From Plasticicumulans lactativorans (GTDB taxonomy: Bacteria; Pseudomonadota; Gammaproteobacteria; Competibacterales; Competibacteraceae), in the NCBI RefSeq assembly GCF_004341245.1, contig NZ_SLWY01000009.1, positions 1 to 64,000 on the forward strand: a DNA stretch of 64,000 nt. The letters run 5' to 3'. Every line of letters begins with the position of its first letter. Position 1 is the first letter of the stretch. A program made the translations under genes and the position numbers. The notes beneath the pieces were generated by a model. The model worked only from the letters and a program-made list of their open reading frames with translations, had not been told where the DNA came from and did not search any database. Positions 47,764 to 57,623 of the stretch are shown here, in pieces.

Positions 47764-49662
47764 ATGACGTACGAGTCGTTTCATCGTCGGTCGATCGACG
47801 ACGCCGAAGGCTTCTGGGCCGAGCAGGCGGAACTGATCCACTGGCACCAGCGCCCGCAGCAGATCCTCGACTACTCCCGGCCGCCGTTGCGCAAGTGGTT
47901 CGTCGGCGGCGAAACCAACCTCTGCTACAACGCGGTCGACCGTCATCTCGCGACCCGTGCCGACCAGCCCGCGCTGGTCTACCTCTCGACCGAAACCGGG
48001 GAGACCCGCAGCTACTCGTTCGCCGAACTGCACCGCGAGGTCAACCGCGCCGCGGCGATCCTGGCCGCGCTCGGCGTCGGCAAGGGCGACCGCGTCGTCA
48101 TCTACATGCCGATGATCGCCGAGGCGATCGTCGCGATGCTCGCCTGCGCCCGCCTCGGTGCGGTGCACTCGGTGGTGTTCGGCGGCTTCGCCGCGCACAA
48201 CCTCGCGGTGCGCATCGACGACGCGCAGCCGAAGCTGCTGATCACCGCCGACGCCGGCATGCGCAACGGCAAGCCGGTGCCGTACAAGCACCTGGTCGAC
48301 GAGGCCTGCCGCGTCGCCAAACACCCGCCGGCGCACGTGCTGATCGTCGACCGCGGGCTCGATCAGGCCATGCCGCGCACCCCGGGCCGCGATCTCGACT
48401 ACGCCGCGCTGCGCGCGCAGCACCTCGACGCCGAGGTGCCGGTGACCTGGGTCGAGTCCAACGCGCCGAGCTACATCCTCTACACCTCGGGCACCACCGG
48501 CACGCCGAAGGGCGTGCAGCGCGACACCGGCGGCTACTGCGTCGCGCTCGCCGCGTCGATGAAGTACGTCTACGACGCCCGCCCCGGCGAGACCATGTTC
48601 ACCACCTCCGACATCGGCTGGGTGGTCGGCCACAGCTACATCGTCTACGGCCCGCTGATCCACGGCATGACCACGATCTGCTACGAGGGGCTGCCGACCC
48701 GCCCCGACGCCGGCATCTGGTGGAAGATCGTCGAGGAGTACAAGGTCACGACGATGTTCAGTTCGCCCACCGCGGTGCGCGTGCTGAAGAAGCAGGACCC
48801 GGAGTACCTGCGCCAGTACGACCTCTCCAGCCTGCGCTACCTGTTCCTCGCCGGCGAGCCGCTCGACGAGCCGACCTCGCGCTGGATCTCCGACGCCCTC
48901 GGCGTGCCGGTGGTGGACCACTACTGGCAGACCGAGACCGGCTGGGCGATGTTGACCTACCTGCCGGGCGTCGAGCTCAAGCCCAACCGCTTCGGCTCGC
49001 CGGGCTTTCCGAACTACGGCTTCAACATCCGCGTGATCAACGAGGCCACCGGCGCCGACGCCGCGCCGAACGAGAAGGGCGTGCTGGTCGTGGTGCCGCC
49101 GCTGCCGCCGGGCTGCCTCTCCACCGTGTGGGGCAACGACGACCGCTTCGTGAAGAGCTACTTCAGCCAGTTCAAGGAGTTGCTGTACACCTCGTCGGAC
49201 TGGGCGGTGCGCGACGACGACGGCTACTTCTTCATCCTCGGGCGCACCGACGACGTCATCAACGTCGCCGGGCACCGCCTCGGCACCCGCGAGATCGAGG
49301 AGGCGGTGCAGGCCCACGCGGCCGTCGCCGAGGTCGCCGTGGTCGGCATCGCCGATCCGCTGAAGGGCCAGGAGGCGGTCGTGTTCGCCACGCTGAAGGA
49401 CCCGAACCTCGTCGCCGAGGAGGCCGGCCGTGCCCGGCTCGAAAAGGAGGTGCTGGCCAAGGTGGTCGAGCTGCTCGGCCCGGTGGCGCGCCCCAAGCAC
49501 GCCTACTTCGTCAACGCCCTGCCCAAGACGCGTTCGGGCAAGCTGCTGCGCCGCTCGATCCAGGCGCTCGCGGAGGGCCGTGACCCGGGCGATCTGTCGA
49601 CGCTCGACGATCCGAATTCACTCGAAGAAGTGCGGCGCGCGGTGGGCTCCACGGGGCACTGA
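47764..49662 (+). CDS. prpE: propionate-CoA ligase
   Basis: A 632-residue acyl-CoA synthetase. The N-terminal DYSRPPLRKWFVGGETNLCY and the pyrophosphate loop YILYTSGTTGTPKGVQRDTG are as in PrpE; the Acs-type alternative has similar length. Other landmarks: YWQTETGWAM, SDWAVRDDDGYFFILGRTDD, and the C-terminal catalytic Lys593 in KTRSGKLLRR, the usual protein-acetylation site that switches such enzymes off. It makes propionyl-CoA with ATP. ATG 47764 has GGAGGAGGAGCAG upstream. Placement next to prpBCD supports propionate over acetate. Confidence 0.9.
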   Translation: MTYESFHRRSIDDAEGFWAEQAELIHWHQRPQQILDYSRPPLRKWFVGGETNLCYNAVDRHLATRADQPALVYLSTETGETRSYSFAELHREVNRAAAILAALGVGKGDRVVIYMPMIAEAIVAMLACARLGAVHSVVFGGFAAHNLAVRIDDAQPKLLITADAGMRNGKPVPYKHLVDEACRVAKHPPAHVLIVDRGLDQAMPRTPGRDLDYAALRAQHLDAEVPVTWVESNAPSYILYTSGTTGTPKGVQRDTGGYCVALAASMKYVYDARPGETMFTTSDIGWVVGHSYIVYGPLIHGMTTICYEGLPTRPDAGIWWKIVEEYKVTTMFSSPTAVRVLKKQDPEYLRQYDLSSLRYLFLAGEPLDEPTSRWISDALGVPVVDHYWQTETGWAMLTYLPGVELKPNRFGSPGFPNYGFNIRVINEATGADAAPNEKGVLVVVPPLPPGCLSTVWGNDDRFVKSYFSQFKELLYTSSDWAVRDDDGYFFILGRTDDVINVAGHRLGTREIEEAVQAHAAVAEVAVVGIADPLKGQEAVVFATLKDPNLVAEEAGRARLEKEVLAKVVELLGPVARPKHAYFVNALPKTRSGKLLRRSIQALAEGRDPGDLSTLDDPNSLEEVRRAVGSTGH

Positions 49663-49840
49663 CCACCGGCGACTCGCATCGGGGGGGACGCGCCGGCCAT
49701 GACCGGTGCGCATGAGCGGGACCGCGCCGGATACAGCCGATTCCAACGGCGCGCGAGACCCGCAACCGGGCCGGCCGAAACAGGGGCGGGCGGTTCCGGG
49801 GGGTTGCCGGGCGCGGGGGGCGCGCACGGTGGCTGGTGGG

Positions 49841-49873
49841 GGCCCCCGTCGGAGGCGACGGGGGCCGCCTTTT
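49841..49873 (+). terminator. hairpin terminator between prpE and prpB
   Basis: GGCCCCCGTCG (49841-49851) pairs perfectly with CGACGGGGGCC (49856-49866) around GAGG, followed by GCCTTTT. The rest of 49663-49926 is GC-rich without a gene. It suggests prpBCD can be transcribed apart from prpE. Confidence 0.65.
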
Positions 49874-49926
49874 CCACGGCTCAGCAGGGCGCGCGCCGCG
49901 CGTCCGGAGTTTTCGAGGTGCTGCGC

Positions 49927-50814
49927 ATGAGTGACATCAGATCCGCCGGGGCCCGCTTTCGCGCGGCCGTGCAGGCCGAGCGTCCGCTGCAGGTGGTGGG
50001 GACGGTCAACGCCTATTTCGCGCGTATGGCCGAGCGCACCGGTTACCGTGCCCTGTACCTGTCGGGCGGGGGCGTCGCCGCGTATTCCTGCGGCATTCCG
50101 GATCTCGGCATCACCACGATGGAAGACGTGCTGATCGACGCGCGCCGCATCACCGACGTCACCGACCTGCCGCTGCTGGTCGACATCGACACCGGTTGGG
50201 GTGGCGCCTTCAACATCGCCCGCAGCGTGCGCGAGATGATCCGCGCCGGCGTCGCCGCGGTGCACATCGAGGACCAGGTGGCGCAGAAGCGCTGCGGCCA
50301 CCGGCCGAACAAGGCGATCGTGTCGCAGGCCGAGATGGTCGATCGCATCAAGGCCGCGGTCGATGCCCGCAGCGACCGCGACTTCGTGATCATGGCGCGC
50401 ACCGACGCGCTCGCCGTCGAGGGCCTGCAGTCGGCGATCGACCGCGCCTGCGCCTGCGTCGAGGCCGGTGCCGACATGATCTTCCCCGAGGCCATCACCG
50501 AGCTGGCGATGTACCGGCAGTTCAGCGAGGCGGTACGGGTGCCGGTGCTCGCCAACATCACCGAGTTCGGCGCCACTCCGATGTACACCACCGGGGAGCT
50601 GGGCGCGCACGGCGTCGCGCTGGTGCTCTACCCGCTGACGGCGATCCGCGCGGGGGCGAAGGCGGCGCTCAACGCCTACCAGGTGCTGCGCCGTGACGGC
50701 ACCCAGCAGGCGGTGCTCGACACCCTGCAGACCCGCGCCGAGCTGTACGACTACCTGGGTTATCACGCGTACGAGCAGAAGCTCGATGCGCTGTTCGCGA
50801 AGGAGGAACGCTGA
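49927..50814 (+). CDS. prpB: 2-methylisocitrate lyase
   Basis: A 295-residue isocitrate-lyase-superfamily enzyme of PrpB length. [39 protein letters not shown] (Mg-binding Asp), [16 protein letters not shown] with the catalytic Cys123, the same number as E. coli PrpB, and IFPEAITE. Splits 2-methylisocitrate to pyruvate and succinate, the last step of the methylcitrate cycle. The ATG at 49927 is at the conserved N terminus, and the ribosome site is weak (GAGGTGCTGCGC). prpC follows after one base. Confidence 0.95.
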   Translation: MSDIRSAGARFRAAVQAERPLQVVGTVNAYFARMAERTGYRALYLSGGGVAAYSCGIPDLGITTMEDVLIDARRITDVTDLPLLVDIDTGWGGAFNIARSVREMIRAGVAAVHIEDQVAQKRCGHRPNKAIVSQAEMVDRIKAAVDARSDRDFVIMARTDALAVEGLQSAIDRACACVEAGADMIFPEAITELAMYRQFSEAVRVPVLANITEFGATPMYTTGELGAHGVALVLYPLTAIRAGAKAALNAYQVLRRDGTQQAVLDTLQTRAELYDYLGYHAYEQKLDALFAKEER

Positions 50815-50815
50815 G

Positions 50816-51973
50816 ATGAGCGAGATCGTCGAGCCCGTGCTGCCGAAGGCGAAGAAGTCCGTCGCGCTGTCGGGCATCACCGCCGGCAACACCGCGCTGT
50901 GCACCGTGGGGCGCAGCGGCAACGACCTGCATTACCGTGGCTACGACATCCTCGACATCGCCGACCGCTGCGAATTCGAGGAGGTCGCCCACCTGCTGAT
51001 CCACGGCAAGCTGCCGACGGCGAGCGAGCTCAAGGCCTACAAGGCCAAGCTGAAGGCGCTGCGCGGCCTGCCCAACCCGGTCAAGGCGGTGCTGGAGCAG
51101 ATCCCGGCCGCCGCGCACCCGATGGACGTGATGCGCACCGGCGTGTCGACGCTCGGCTGCGTGCTGCCGGAGAAGGACGACCACAACACCGCCGGCGCGC
51201 GCGACATCGCCGACCGCCTGGTGGCCTCGCTCGGCTCGATGCTGCTGTACTGGTACCACTACAGCCACAACGGCAAGCGCATCGAGGTCGAGACCGACGA
51301 CGACTCCGTCGGCGGCCACTTCCTGCACCTGCTGCACGGCACGGCACCGAGCGCGCTGTGGGTGCGGGCGATGCACACCTCGCTGATTCTCTACGCCGAG
51401 CACGAGTTCAACGCGAGCACCTTCACCGGGCGCGTGATCGCCGGCACCGCCTCCGACATCTACTCGTCGATCACCGGTGCGATCGGTGCGCTGCGCGGGC
51501 CCAAGCACGGCGGTGCCAACGAGGTCGCTTTCGACATCCAGAGCCGCTACGACAACCCGGACGAGGCCGCCGCCGACATCCGCCGCCGCGTCGAGGCCAA
51601 GGAAGTGATCATCGGCTTCGGCCACCCGGTCTACACGATCGCCGATCCGCGCAACAAGGTGATCAAGGAGGTCGCGCGCCGCCTCGCCGCGGACGCCGGC
51701 AACTTCAAGCTGTTCAACATCGCCGAGCGCCTCGAAACCGTGATGGACGAGGCGAAGAAGATGTTCGCCAACCTCGACTGGTTCTCGGCGGTGTCCTACC
51801 ACCTGATGGGGGTGCCGACGGCGATGTTCACGCCGCTGTTCGTGATCGCGCGCACCACCGGCTGGAGCGCCCACGTCATCGAGCAGCGCCAGGACGGCAA
51901 GATCATCCGCCCGAGCGCCAACTACGTCGGCCCCGAGGACCAGGTCTTCGTGCCGATCACCGAACGCCGCTGA
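50816..51973 (+). CDS. prpC: 2-methylcitrate synthase
   Basis: A 385-residue citrate-synthase-fold enzyme: [20 protein letters not shown] and [13 protein letters not shown] at the start, [15 protein letters not shown] in the middle, the active-site regions [17 protein letters not shown] (His), GPKHGGANE and [13 protein letters not shown], and a C-terminal [11 protein letters not shown] with the Arg ligand. Lacks the N-terminal extension of the hexameric GltA type. Condenses propionyl-CoA with oxaloacetate. The start follows AGGAGGAACGCTGAG overlapping the prpB end, so it is coupled to prpB. Confidence 0.95.
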   Translation: MSEIVEPVLPKAKKSVALSGITAGNTALCTVGRSGNDLHYRGYDILDIADRCEFEEVAHLLIHGKLPTASELKAYKAKLKALRGLPNPVKAVLEQIPAAAHPMDVMRTGVSTLGCVLPEKDDHNTAGARDIADRLVASLGSMLLYWYHYSHNGKRIEVETDDDSVGGHFLHLLHGTAPSALWVRAMHTSLILYAEHEFNASTFTGRVIAGTASDIYSSITGAIGALRGPKHGGANEVAFDIQSRYDNPDEAAADIRRRVEAKEVIIGFGHPVYTIADPRNKVIKEVARRLAADAGNFKLFNIAERLETVMDEAKKMFANLDWFSAVSYHLMGVPTAMFTPLFVIARTTGWSAHVIEQRQDGKIIRPSANYVGPEDQVFVPITERR

Positions 51974-52010
51974 ACGCCCGCACGACCACCGCGAACCACG
52001 AGGAAACCGC

Positions 52011-53468
52011 ATGTCTTCCCATGACTTCCGCGACGCCAAGCGCCCCGATTACGACTCGGTGATCCAGGACATCGCCGACTATGTGCTGAACCACCGCATC
52101 GACTCGGCGCTGGCGCTCGACACCGCGCGCAACTGCCTGATCGACACGCTCGGCTGCGGCCTCGAAGCGCTGTCCTACCCGGCCTGCACCAAGCTGATGG
52201 GCCCGATCGTTCCCGGCACCGTGGTGCCGAACGGCGCCAAGGTGCCGGGCACGCAGTTCCAGCTCGACCCGGTGCAGGCGGCGTTCAACATCGGTGCGAT
52301 GATCCGCTGGCTCGACTTCAACGACACCTGGCTCGCCGCCGAGTGGGGGCACCCGTCGGACAACCTGGGCGGCATCCTCGCCACCGCCGACTGGCTGTCG
52401 CGCAACCGTGTCGCCCAGGGCAAAGCGCCGCTGACGATGCGCGCGGTGCTCGGAGGCATGATCAAGGCGCACGAGATCCAGGGCTGCATCGCGCTGGAGA
52501 ACAGCTTCAACAAGGTCGGGCTCGACCACGTGCTGCTGGTCAAGCTGGCGTCGGCGGCGGTGTGCTGCGCGCTGATGGGCGGCAACCGCGAGGAGGTGAT
52601 GGCGGCGATCTCGCAGGCGCTGGTCGACGGCCAGGCGCTGCGCACCTACCGCCACGCCCCCAACGCCGGCAGCCGCAAGAGCTGGGCGGCGGGCGACGCC
52701 ACCTCGCGCGCGGTGCGGCTGGCGCTGTTCTCGATGAAGGGCGAAATGGGCATCCCCGGCGTGCTGTCGGCGAAGACCTGGGGCTTCTACGACGTGCTGT
52801 TCAAGGGCAACCCGTTCAGCTTCCAGCGCCCGTACGGCTCGTACGTGATGGAGAACGTGCTGTTCAAGATCAGCTTCCCGGCCGAGTTCCACAGCCAGAC
52901 CGGCGTCGAGGCGGCGATGACGCTGCACCGGCAGCTCACCGGGATGGGCCGCAGCGCGGCCGACATCCGCAAGGTGACGATCCGCACCCACGAGGCGTGC
53001 ATCCGCATCATCGACAAGAAGGGGCCGCTGGCGAACCCCGCCGACCGTGACCACTGCATCCAGTACATGGTCGCCGTGCCGCTGCTGTTCGGCCGCCTGA
53101 CCGCCGCCGACTACGAGGACAACGTCGCCGCCGATCCGCGCATCGATGCGCTGCGCGAGAAGATCGTCTGCGTCGAGGACCCGCAGTTCACCGCCGACTA
53201 CCACGACCCCGAGAAGCGTTCGATCGCCAACGCGCTCACCGTCGAACTCGCCGACGGCACGCGGCTGCCCGAGGTCGTCGTCGAGTACCCGATCGGCCAC
53301 AAGCGCCGGCGCGCCGAGGGCATCCCGCTGCTGGTCGAGAAGTTCAAGGTCAACCTCGCGCGGCGCTTCCCGGCCCGGCAGCAGGCCGCGATCCTCGCCG
53401 CCTCGCTGGATCAGGCTACGCTCGAAGCGATGCCGGTCAACGAGTACGTCGACCTCTATGTGATCTGA
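52011..53468 (+). CDS. prpD: 2-methylcitrate dehydratase
   Basis: A 485-residue MmgE/PrpD enzyme. [39 protein letters not shown] with conserved Asp/His active-site residues, [16 protein letters not shown], and AVGDATSR-like [15 protein letters not shown]. Dehydrates 2-methylcitrate to 2-methylaconitate. Having PrpD rather than the AcnD/PrpF pair means hydration to methylisocitrate must be done by a housekeeping aconitase elsewhere. 37 bases after prpC, with AGGAAACCGC before ATG 52011. A strong terminator follows. Confidence 0.95.
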   Translation: MSSHDFRDAKRPDYDSVIQDIADYVLNHRIDSALALDTARNCLIDTLGCGLEALSYPACTKLMGPIVPGTVVPNGAKVPGTQFQLDPVQAAFNIGAMIRWLDFNDTWLAAEWGHPSDNLGGILATADWLSRNRVAQGKAPLTMRAVLGGMIKAHEIQGCIALENSFNKVGLDHVLLVKLASAAVCCALMGGNREEVMAAISQALVDGQALRTYRHAPNAGSRKSWAAGDATSRAVRLALFSMKGEMGIPGVLSAKTWGFYDVLFKGNPFSFQRPYGSYVMENVLFKISFPAEFHSQTGVEAAMTLHRQLTGMGRSAADIRKVTIRTHEACIRIIDKKGPLANPADRDHCIQYMVAVPLLFGRLTAADYEDNVAADPRIDALREKIVCVEDPQFTADYHDPEKRSIANALTVELADGTRLPEVVVEYPIGHKRRRAEGIPLLVEKFKVNLARRFPARQQAAILAASLDQATLEAMPVNEYVDLYVI

Positions 53469-53526
53469 CCGCGCTCCTCCCGTGCGCACGGCCGGCGCGG
53501 ATTCGCCGGCACGGCGCGCGGCTTAG

Positions 53527-53564
53527 GGCCGCGACGGTGTGAACCGTCGCGGCCGTTTCCTTTT
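53527..53564. terminator. terminator between prpD and EAL gene
   Basis: GGCCGCGACGGT (53527-53538) and ACCGTCGCGGCC (53543-53554) form a perfect 12-bp stem with loop GTGA, then GTTTCCTTTT on the plus strand. Ends the prpBCD transcript; the stem could also stop leftward transcription. Confidence 0.85.
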
Positions 53565-53579
53565 CGGCCCGCGGCGGGC

Positions 53580-56500
53580 TCAGCTCGCGGTCGCGACCGG
53601 GGGGAAGGCGAGGTGGGCGTTGATCGCCGCCGCCGCCTGCGGGCGCCCGAAGTGGAAGCCCTGCGCATGGGTGCAGCCGAGCGCCACCAGGCGTTCGGCC
53701 TGCTGCGGCTGCTCCACCCCTTCGGCGGTGACCCCCAGGCCCAGGCTGTGGGCGAGGCCGATGATCGCCGCGACGATGGCCTCGTCCTGCGGGGTGTTGC
53801 CGGCGAGGTCGCGCACGAAGGAGCGGTCGATCTTCAGCGTGTCGACCGCGAAGCGCTTGAGGTAGCCGAGGTTGGAGTAGCCGGTGCCGAAGTCGTCGAT
53901 GGCGAGGCGCACGCCCAGCGCCTTCAGGCGGTCGATGGTCGTCACCGTGGCCTCGGACTCGCCCATCAGGATGCTCTCGGTCAGCTCGATCTCCAGCCAG
54001 ATGGGCGCGAGCCCGCTCGCCGCGATCGCCGCGTCCACCCGCTCGACCAGGTCGGCCTGGCGGAACTGCGCCGCCGACATGTTCACCGCCACCGGCACGC
54101 GGGGGAAGCCGGTGTCCTGCCACTCGCGGTTCTGCCGGCAGGCCTCGCGGATCACCCAGTCGCCGATCGGCACGATCAGCCCGGTCTCCTCGGCCACCGG
54201 CACGAAGCGCCCGGGCGCGACCAGGCCCCAGTCCGGGTGCTGCCAGCGCAGCAGCGCCTCGAAGCCGGTCAGCCCGCCGTCGACCAGGCTCACCTGCGGC
54301 TGGTAGTGGAGCACGAACTCGCCGCGCTCGAGCGCCCGCCGCAGGCCGTTCTCGAGCGCGAGGCGCTCGGAGGCGCGGCGGTCGAGGTCGCGGGTGAAGA
54401 AGCGGTAGCCGTCGCGCCCCGACTCCTTGGCGAGGTGCATCGCCATGTCGGCGTTGCGCAGCAGCGTCTCGACGTCGGTGCCGTCGTCGGGGAACAGCGC
54501 CACGCCGACGCTGCACGAGGGGCGTAGTTCCTCGTGGTCGAGCGTGAGCGGCGTGGCCAGCATCGCGCGCAGCTTCTCGGCGACCAGGCCGGCCTGCTCG
54601 GGCGAGCGGATGTCGTTGACCAGCACCACGAATTCGTCGGCGGCGATGCGGCAGACGGTGTCGCCGGCACGCAGCGTCCCGCGCAGGCGGTTGGCGAGCA
54701 CGCGCAGCAGGCGGTCGCCGGCGGCCCGACCCAGCGAGTCGTTGACCAGCTTGAAGCGGTCGATGTCGATGTAGAGCACCGCGAGCCCGCGGCCGTGGCG
54801 GCGCGCCATCGCCAGCGCCTGGCGCAGGCGGTCGTTGAGCAGCGAGCGGTTGGGGAGGTCGGTGAGCGGATCGTGGCTGCTCAGGTAGGCGGCGCGCTCC
54901 TCGGCCTGGCGCCGCGCGGTGACGTCGTTCAGCAGCACCAGCAGCCCCGGGCGGCCCTCGAAGACGATCGCGTGGGCGTGGACCTCGAAGGCGAGCGCCC
55001 GCCCGCCGGCGACCTCGGGCTGCCACGGCAGCGGCGCCGTCGTGGTCGCCTCCGGGCCGCAGTGGGCGAGGTGTTCGAGCAGCGGGCGCAGCGACGCCGG
55101 CGCGCAGAGTTCGTGCAGGGTCGCGGCGAGGAAGGCGTCGCGCGTGCGGCCGAAGGCGTTCACGGCCGCCGTGTTGACCATCAGGAAGGCGAGGCTGGCG
55201 GGGTCGAGGACCCACATCGGCGTCGGGTTGGCATCGAACAGCTGGCGGTAGCGCGCCTCGCTCTCGCGCAGCGCCGCCTCGGTGCTGGCGCGGGCGTTCT
55301 CGCGCGCCAGGTTCTCCAGCGCGAAACCGATGTCGTCGGCCATCTCGCTGAGCAGCAGCAGCATGTCGCGGTCGAAGAAGCCGACGCTGCCGGCGTAGAG
55401 CGTGAACACGGCGACCACCGTGCCGCCCACGTGCACCGGCACCGACGCCGTCGAGCGGATGCGGTGCTCGCGCGCGCGCGCGTGCCAGGGGGCGGTGCGC
55501 GGGTCGCCCAGGTAGTCGTCGATCACCACCGTCTCGCCGCTGCGCAGCGCGGTCGCGCTCGGGCCGCGCCCGCGCGGCTGCGTCGGGTCGAGCGGCAGGC
55601 GCTCCTGCCCGGCGATGAAGGCCGCTTCCGTGCCCCAGGTGGCGGCGATCTCGATGTGCTCGCCGCGCGCATCGGGCACGCCGATCCACGCCGCCGGCAG
55701 CTCGCCCAGCTCCACCGCGAGGCGGCAGATGCGCTCGAACAGCGCGCGCCGGTCGCGCAGCAGCATGATCGCCTGGTTGGATTCGCTCAGCGTCGCGTAC
55801 AGCCGCGACAGGCGGCGCAGGTGCGCGTTGCGCTCGTCGAGGGTGTCGAACAGCGCGTCGAGCGCCGCGGCGACCGTGGCGATCTCGTCGTCGCCGCCGA
55901 GGCGGGTGCGGACCCCGCCATCGCCGTGGGCGCGCCGCTCCAGCGCGCGCTGCAGCGTGTCGAGCGGGTGCAGCACGCGGCGCGTGAGCAGCCGGTAGTA
56001 CACCGCCAGCAGCAGCACGGTGCCGAGGACGAGCACCGCGGCGATCTGCAGCACGGTGGTGCGCACCATCGCGCGCTGCGCGGTGGCGTCGAGGCGCAGC
56101 GCCACCGCGGCGGCCATGAGCCCGGCGCCGCGCGCGAGGTCGAGCGGGCTGGCCACGCACAGCGCGGCCGCGGTGGCGTCGCTGCAGTCGCTCGCGCCGT
56201 CGCCGTCGCCGTCGACGAGGCGGGCGAGTTCGGGCAGCGCCGCGACCTCGCGGTCGCGCCAGGCGGGGCGCGAACTGGCGATGACCCGTGCGGGTTCGTG
56301 CGCGCTCACGGCGACCCAGTCGATGTCGGCGCTGCTGCCGAGGGCGGCGACCAGGAGCTGCAGGCGATCGGCCGGCTCCAGGTTGGCGCTGGCATGGTCG
56401 ACGATCTCGACCATCGCCCGCGCGCGTGCCAGCAACTGGGCGTCGAGTTCCTTGCAGACGACGATGGACACCACCGCGAGCACGGCGAGCGAGACCAGTG

Positions 56501-56582
56501 TGCCGAGGGCGAGCAGCGGCAGGACCAGCCGGGTGCGCAGCGAACCGCGCGCGTTGGCCAGCGGCGTCATACGGGTCGGCAT
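53580..56582 (-). CDS. membrane GAF/PAS/GGDEF(degenerate)/EAL cyclic-di-GMP phosphodiesterase
   Basis: A 1000-residue sensor. TM1 near 18-43, periplasmic region, TM2 near 180-203, HAMP-like linker (LTRRVLHPLDTLQ), GAF (about 270-430; ERICRLAVELGELPAAWIGV), PAS (about 435-560; ARYRQLFDANPTPMWVLD), GGDEF, EAL. The GGDEF active site reads AADEF (647-651), so cyclase activity is unlikely. The EAL domain is intact: EALLRW at 775, NMSAAQF, ELTES, DDFGTGYSNLGYL, LKIDRSFV and AEGVE. It should hydrolyse c-di-GMP under GAF/PAS control. ATG 56582 or 56570 possible, neither with a good ribosome site. Confidence 0.9.
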   Translation of the reverse strand: MPTRMTPLANARGSLRTRLVLPLLALGTLVSLAVLAVVSIVVCKELDAQLLARARAMVEIVDHASANLEPADRLQLLVAALGSSADIDWVAVSAHEPARVIASSRPAWRDREVAALPELARLVDGDGDGASDCSDATAAALCVASPLDLARGAGLMAAAVALRLDATAQRAMVRTTVLQIAAVLVLGTVLLLAVYYRLLTRRVLHPLDTLQRALERRAHGDGGVRTRLGGDDEIATVAAALDALFDTLDERNAHLRRLSRLYATLSESNQAIMLLRDRRALFERICRLAVELGELPAAWIGVPDARGEHIEIAATWGTEAAFIAGQERLPLDPTQPRGRGPSATALRSGETVVIDDYLGDPRTAPWHARAREHRIRSTASVPVHVGGTVVAVFTLYAGSVGFFDRDMLLLLSEMADDIGFALENLARENARASTEAALRESEARYRQLFDANPTPMWVLDPASLAFLMVNTAAVNAFGRTRDAFLAATLHELCAPASLRPLLEHLAHCGPEATTTAPLPWQPEVAGGRALAFEVHAHAIVFEGRPGLLVLLNDVTARRQAEERAAYLSSHDPLTDLPNRSLLNDRLRQALAMARRHGRGLAVLYIDIDRFKLVNDSLGRAAGDRLLRVLANRLRGTLRAGDTVCRIAADEFVVLVNDIRSPEQAGLVAEKLRAMLATPLTLDHEELRPSCSVGVALFPDDGTDVETLLRNADMAMHLAKESGRDGYRFFTRDLDRRASERLALENGLRRALERGEFVLHYQPQVSLVDGGLTGFEALLRWQHPDWGLVAPGRFVPVAEETGLIVPIGDWVIREACRQNREWQDTGFPRVPVAVNMSAAQFRQADLVERVDAAIAASGLAPIWLEIELTESILMGESEATVTTIDRLKALGVRLAIDDFGTGYSNLGYLKRFAVDTLKIDRSFVRDLAGNTPQDEAIVAAIIGLAHSLGLGVTAEGVEQPQQAERLVALGCTHAQGFHFGRPQAAAAINAHLAFPPVATAS

Positions 56583-56921
56583 CCTTGCAGCGGGAGGGGC
56601 GGGGCGTCGCCGGCGCGCGGCACCGCGGAGCGGCAGGGGCGGGTGCGGTGGCGTGGCCGGGCGGAGGCGCCGGGAAGCGCCCGGCAGGGCGCGCGTGGAA
56701 CGGTGCAGGCCATCGCCGCCGCGGGTGGCGGGCCGCAGGCCGCCAGCGCGAGTTCGGCGACCAGGGCCGTGATCACGGACATCGTTTGCGGACGGCGCAT
56801 CGCGTCGATGGGGTTCCTGCCGAACGGGGCGCGCTTCCAGGGCGCCCGCGGATGATACGGGTCGACGCCACATCGTGAAAGGATTCGGCGCGCCGTCCGC
56901 ATGGCGGAAGGCTGCGCGGCC

Positions 56922-57623
56922 TCAGCCGCCGGCGTCGTCGATCAGGCGGTAGCCCACGCCGGGCTCGGTGCGCAGCCAGCGCGGGCGCACCGGATCGGGC
57001 TCCAGCCGGTGGCGCAGTTCGTGGATGGCGATACGCACGTAGTCGGGGCTCGCGTCGCTGGCCTCGCCCCAGACCTCGCGCAGCAGTTGCGCGTGGGTGA
57101 CGACGCGCCCGGCGTGGCGCGCCAGCACCGCCAGCACGCGGTACTGGCGCGGGCTCAGGTGCAGCGGGACGCCGTCGCGCGTCACCGCGCGGCTGTGCAG
57201 GTCGATGCGCAGTCCCGCGTTCGCGTACACGCTGGCGGGCGCGGCCTCGCGGTCGCCGTGGCGCAGCGCCACGCGGATGCGCGCCGCGAGCTCGGGGACA
57301 CCGAACGGTTTGCCGAGGTAGTCGTCGGCGCCGGCGTCGAGCCCGCGCACCTTGTCGGCCTCCTGCCCGCGCGCCGACAGCACGATCACCGGCACCGTGC
57401 TCCATTCGCGCAGGCGCGCGAGCACCTCCAGCCCGTCGATGTCGGGCAGGCCGAGGTCGAGCAGGATCACGTCGGGTGCGGCGCTGGCGGCCAGCGCGAG
57501 GCCGTCGGCGCCGTTCGCGGCCTCGACCACGTGCAGTTGCTGCGCGCCCAGCGCGGCGCGCAGGAAGCGGCGGATCGGCAGTTCGTCCTCGATCACCAGC
57601 ACGGTGCGGCGCGGTTCATCCAT
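56922..57623 (-). CDS. kdpE: KdpE response regulator
   Basis: A 233-residue OmpR-type regulator. Receiver with acidic Glu12/Asp13, phosphoacceptor Asp56 (ILLDLGLPDIDG) and GKPFG Lys; winged-helix DNA-binding domain from about residue 135 (LHLSPRQYRVLAVLARHAGR, RIAIHELRHRLEPDP). Activates kdpABC when phosphorylated by KdpD. The start lies eight bases inside the kdpD end, so production is coupled. The 298-base gap to the EAL gene (56583-56921) holds no recognisable gene or terminator. Confidence 0.94.
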   Translation of the reverse strand: MDEPRRTVLVIEDELPIRRFLRAALGAQQLHVVEAANGADGLALAASAAPDVILLDLGLPDIDGLEVLARLREWSTVPVIVLSARGQEADKVRGLDAGADDYLGKPFGVPELAARIRVALRHGDREAAPASVYANAGLRIDLHSRAVTRDGVPLHLSPRQYRVLAVLARHAGRVVTHAQLLREVWGEASDASPDYVRIAIHELRHRLEPDPVRPRWLRTEPGVGYRLIDDAGG

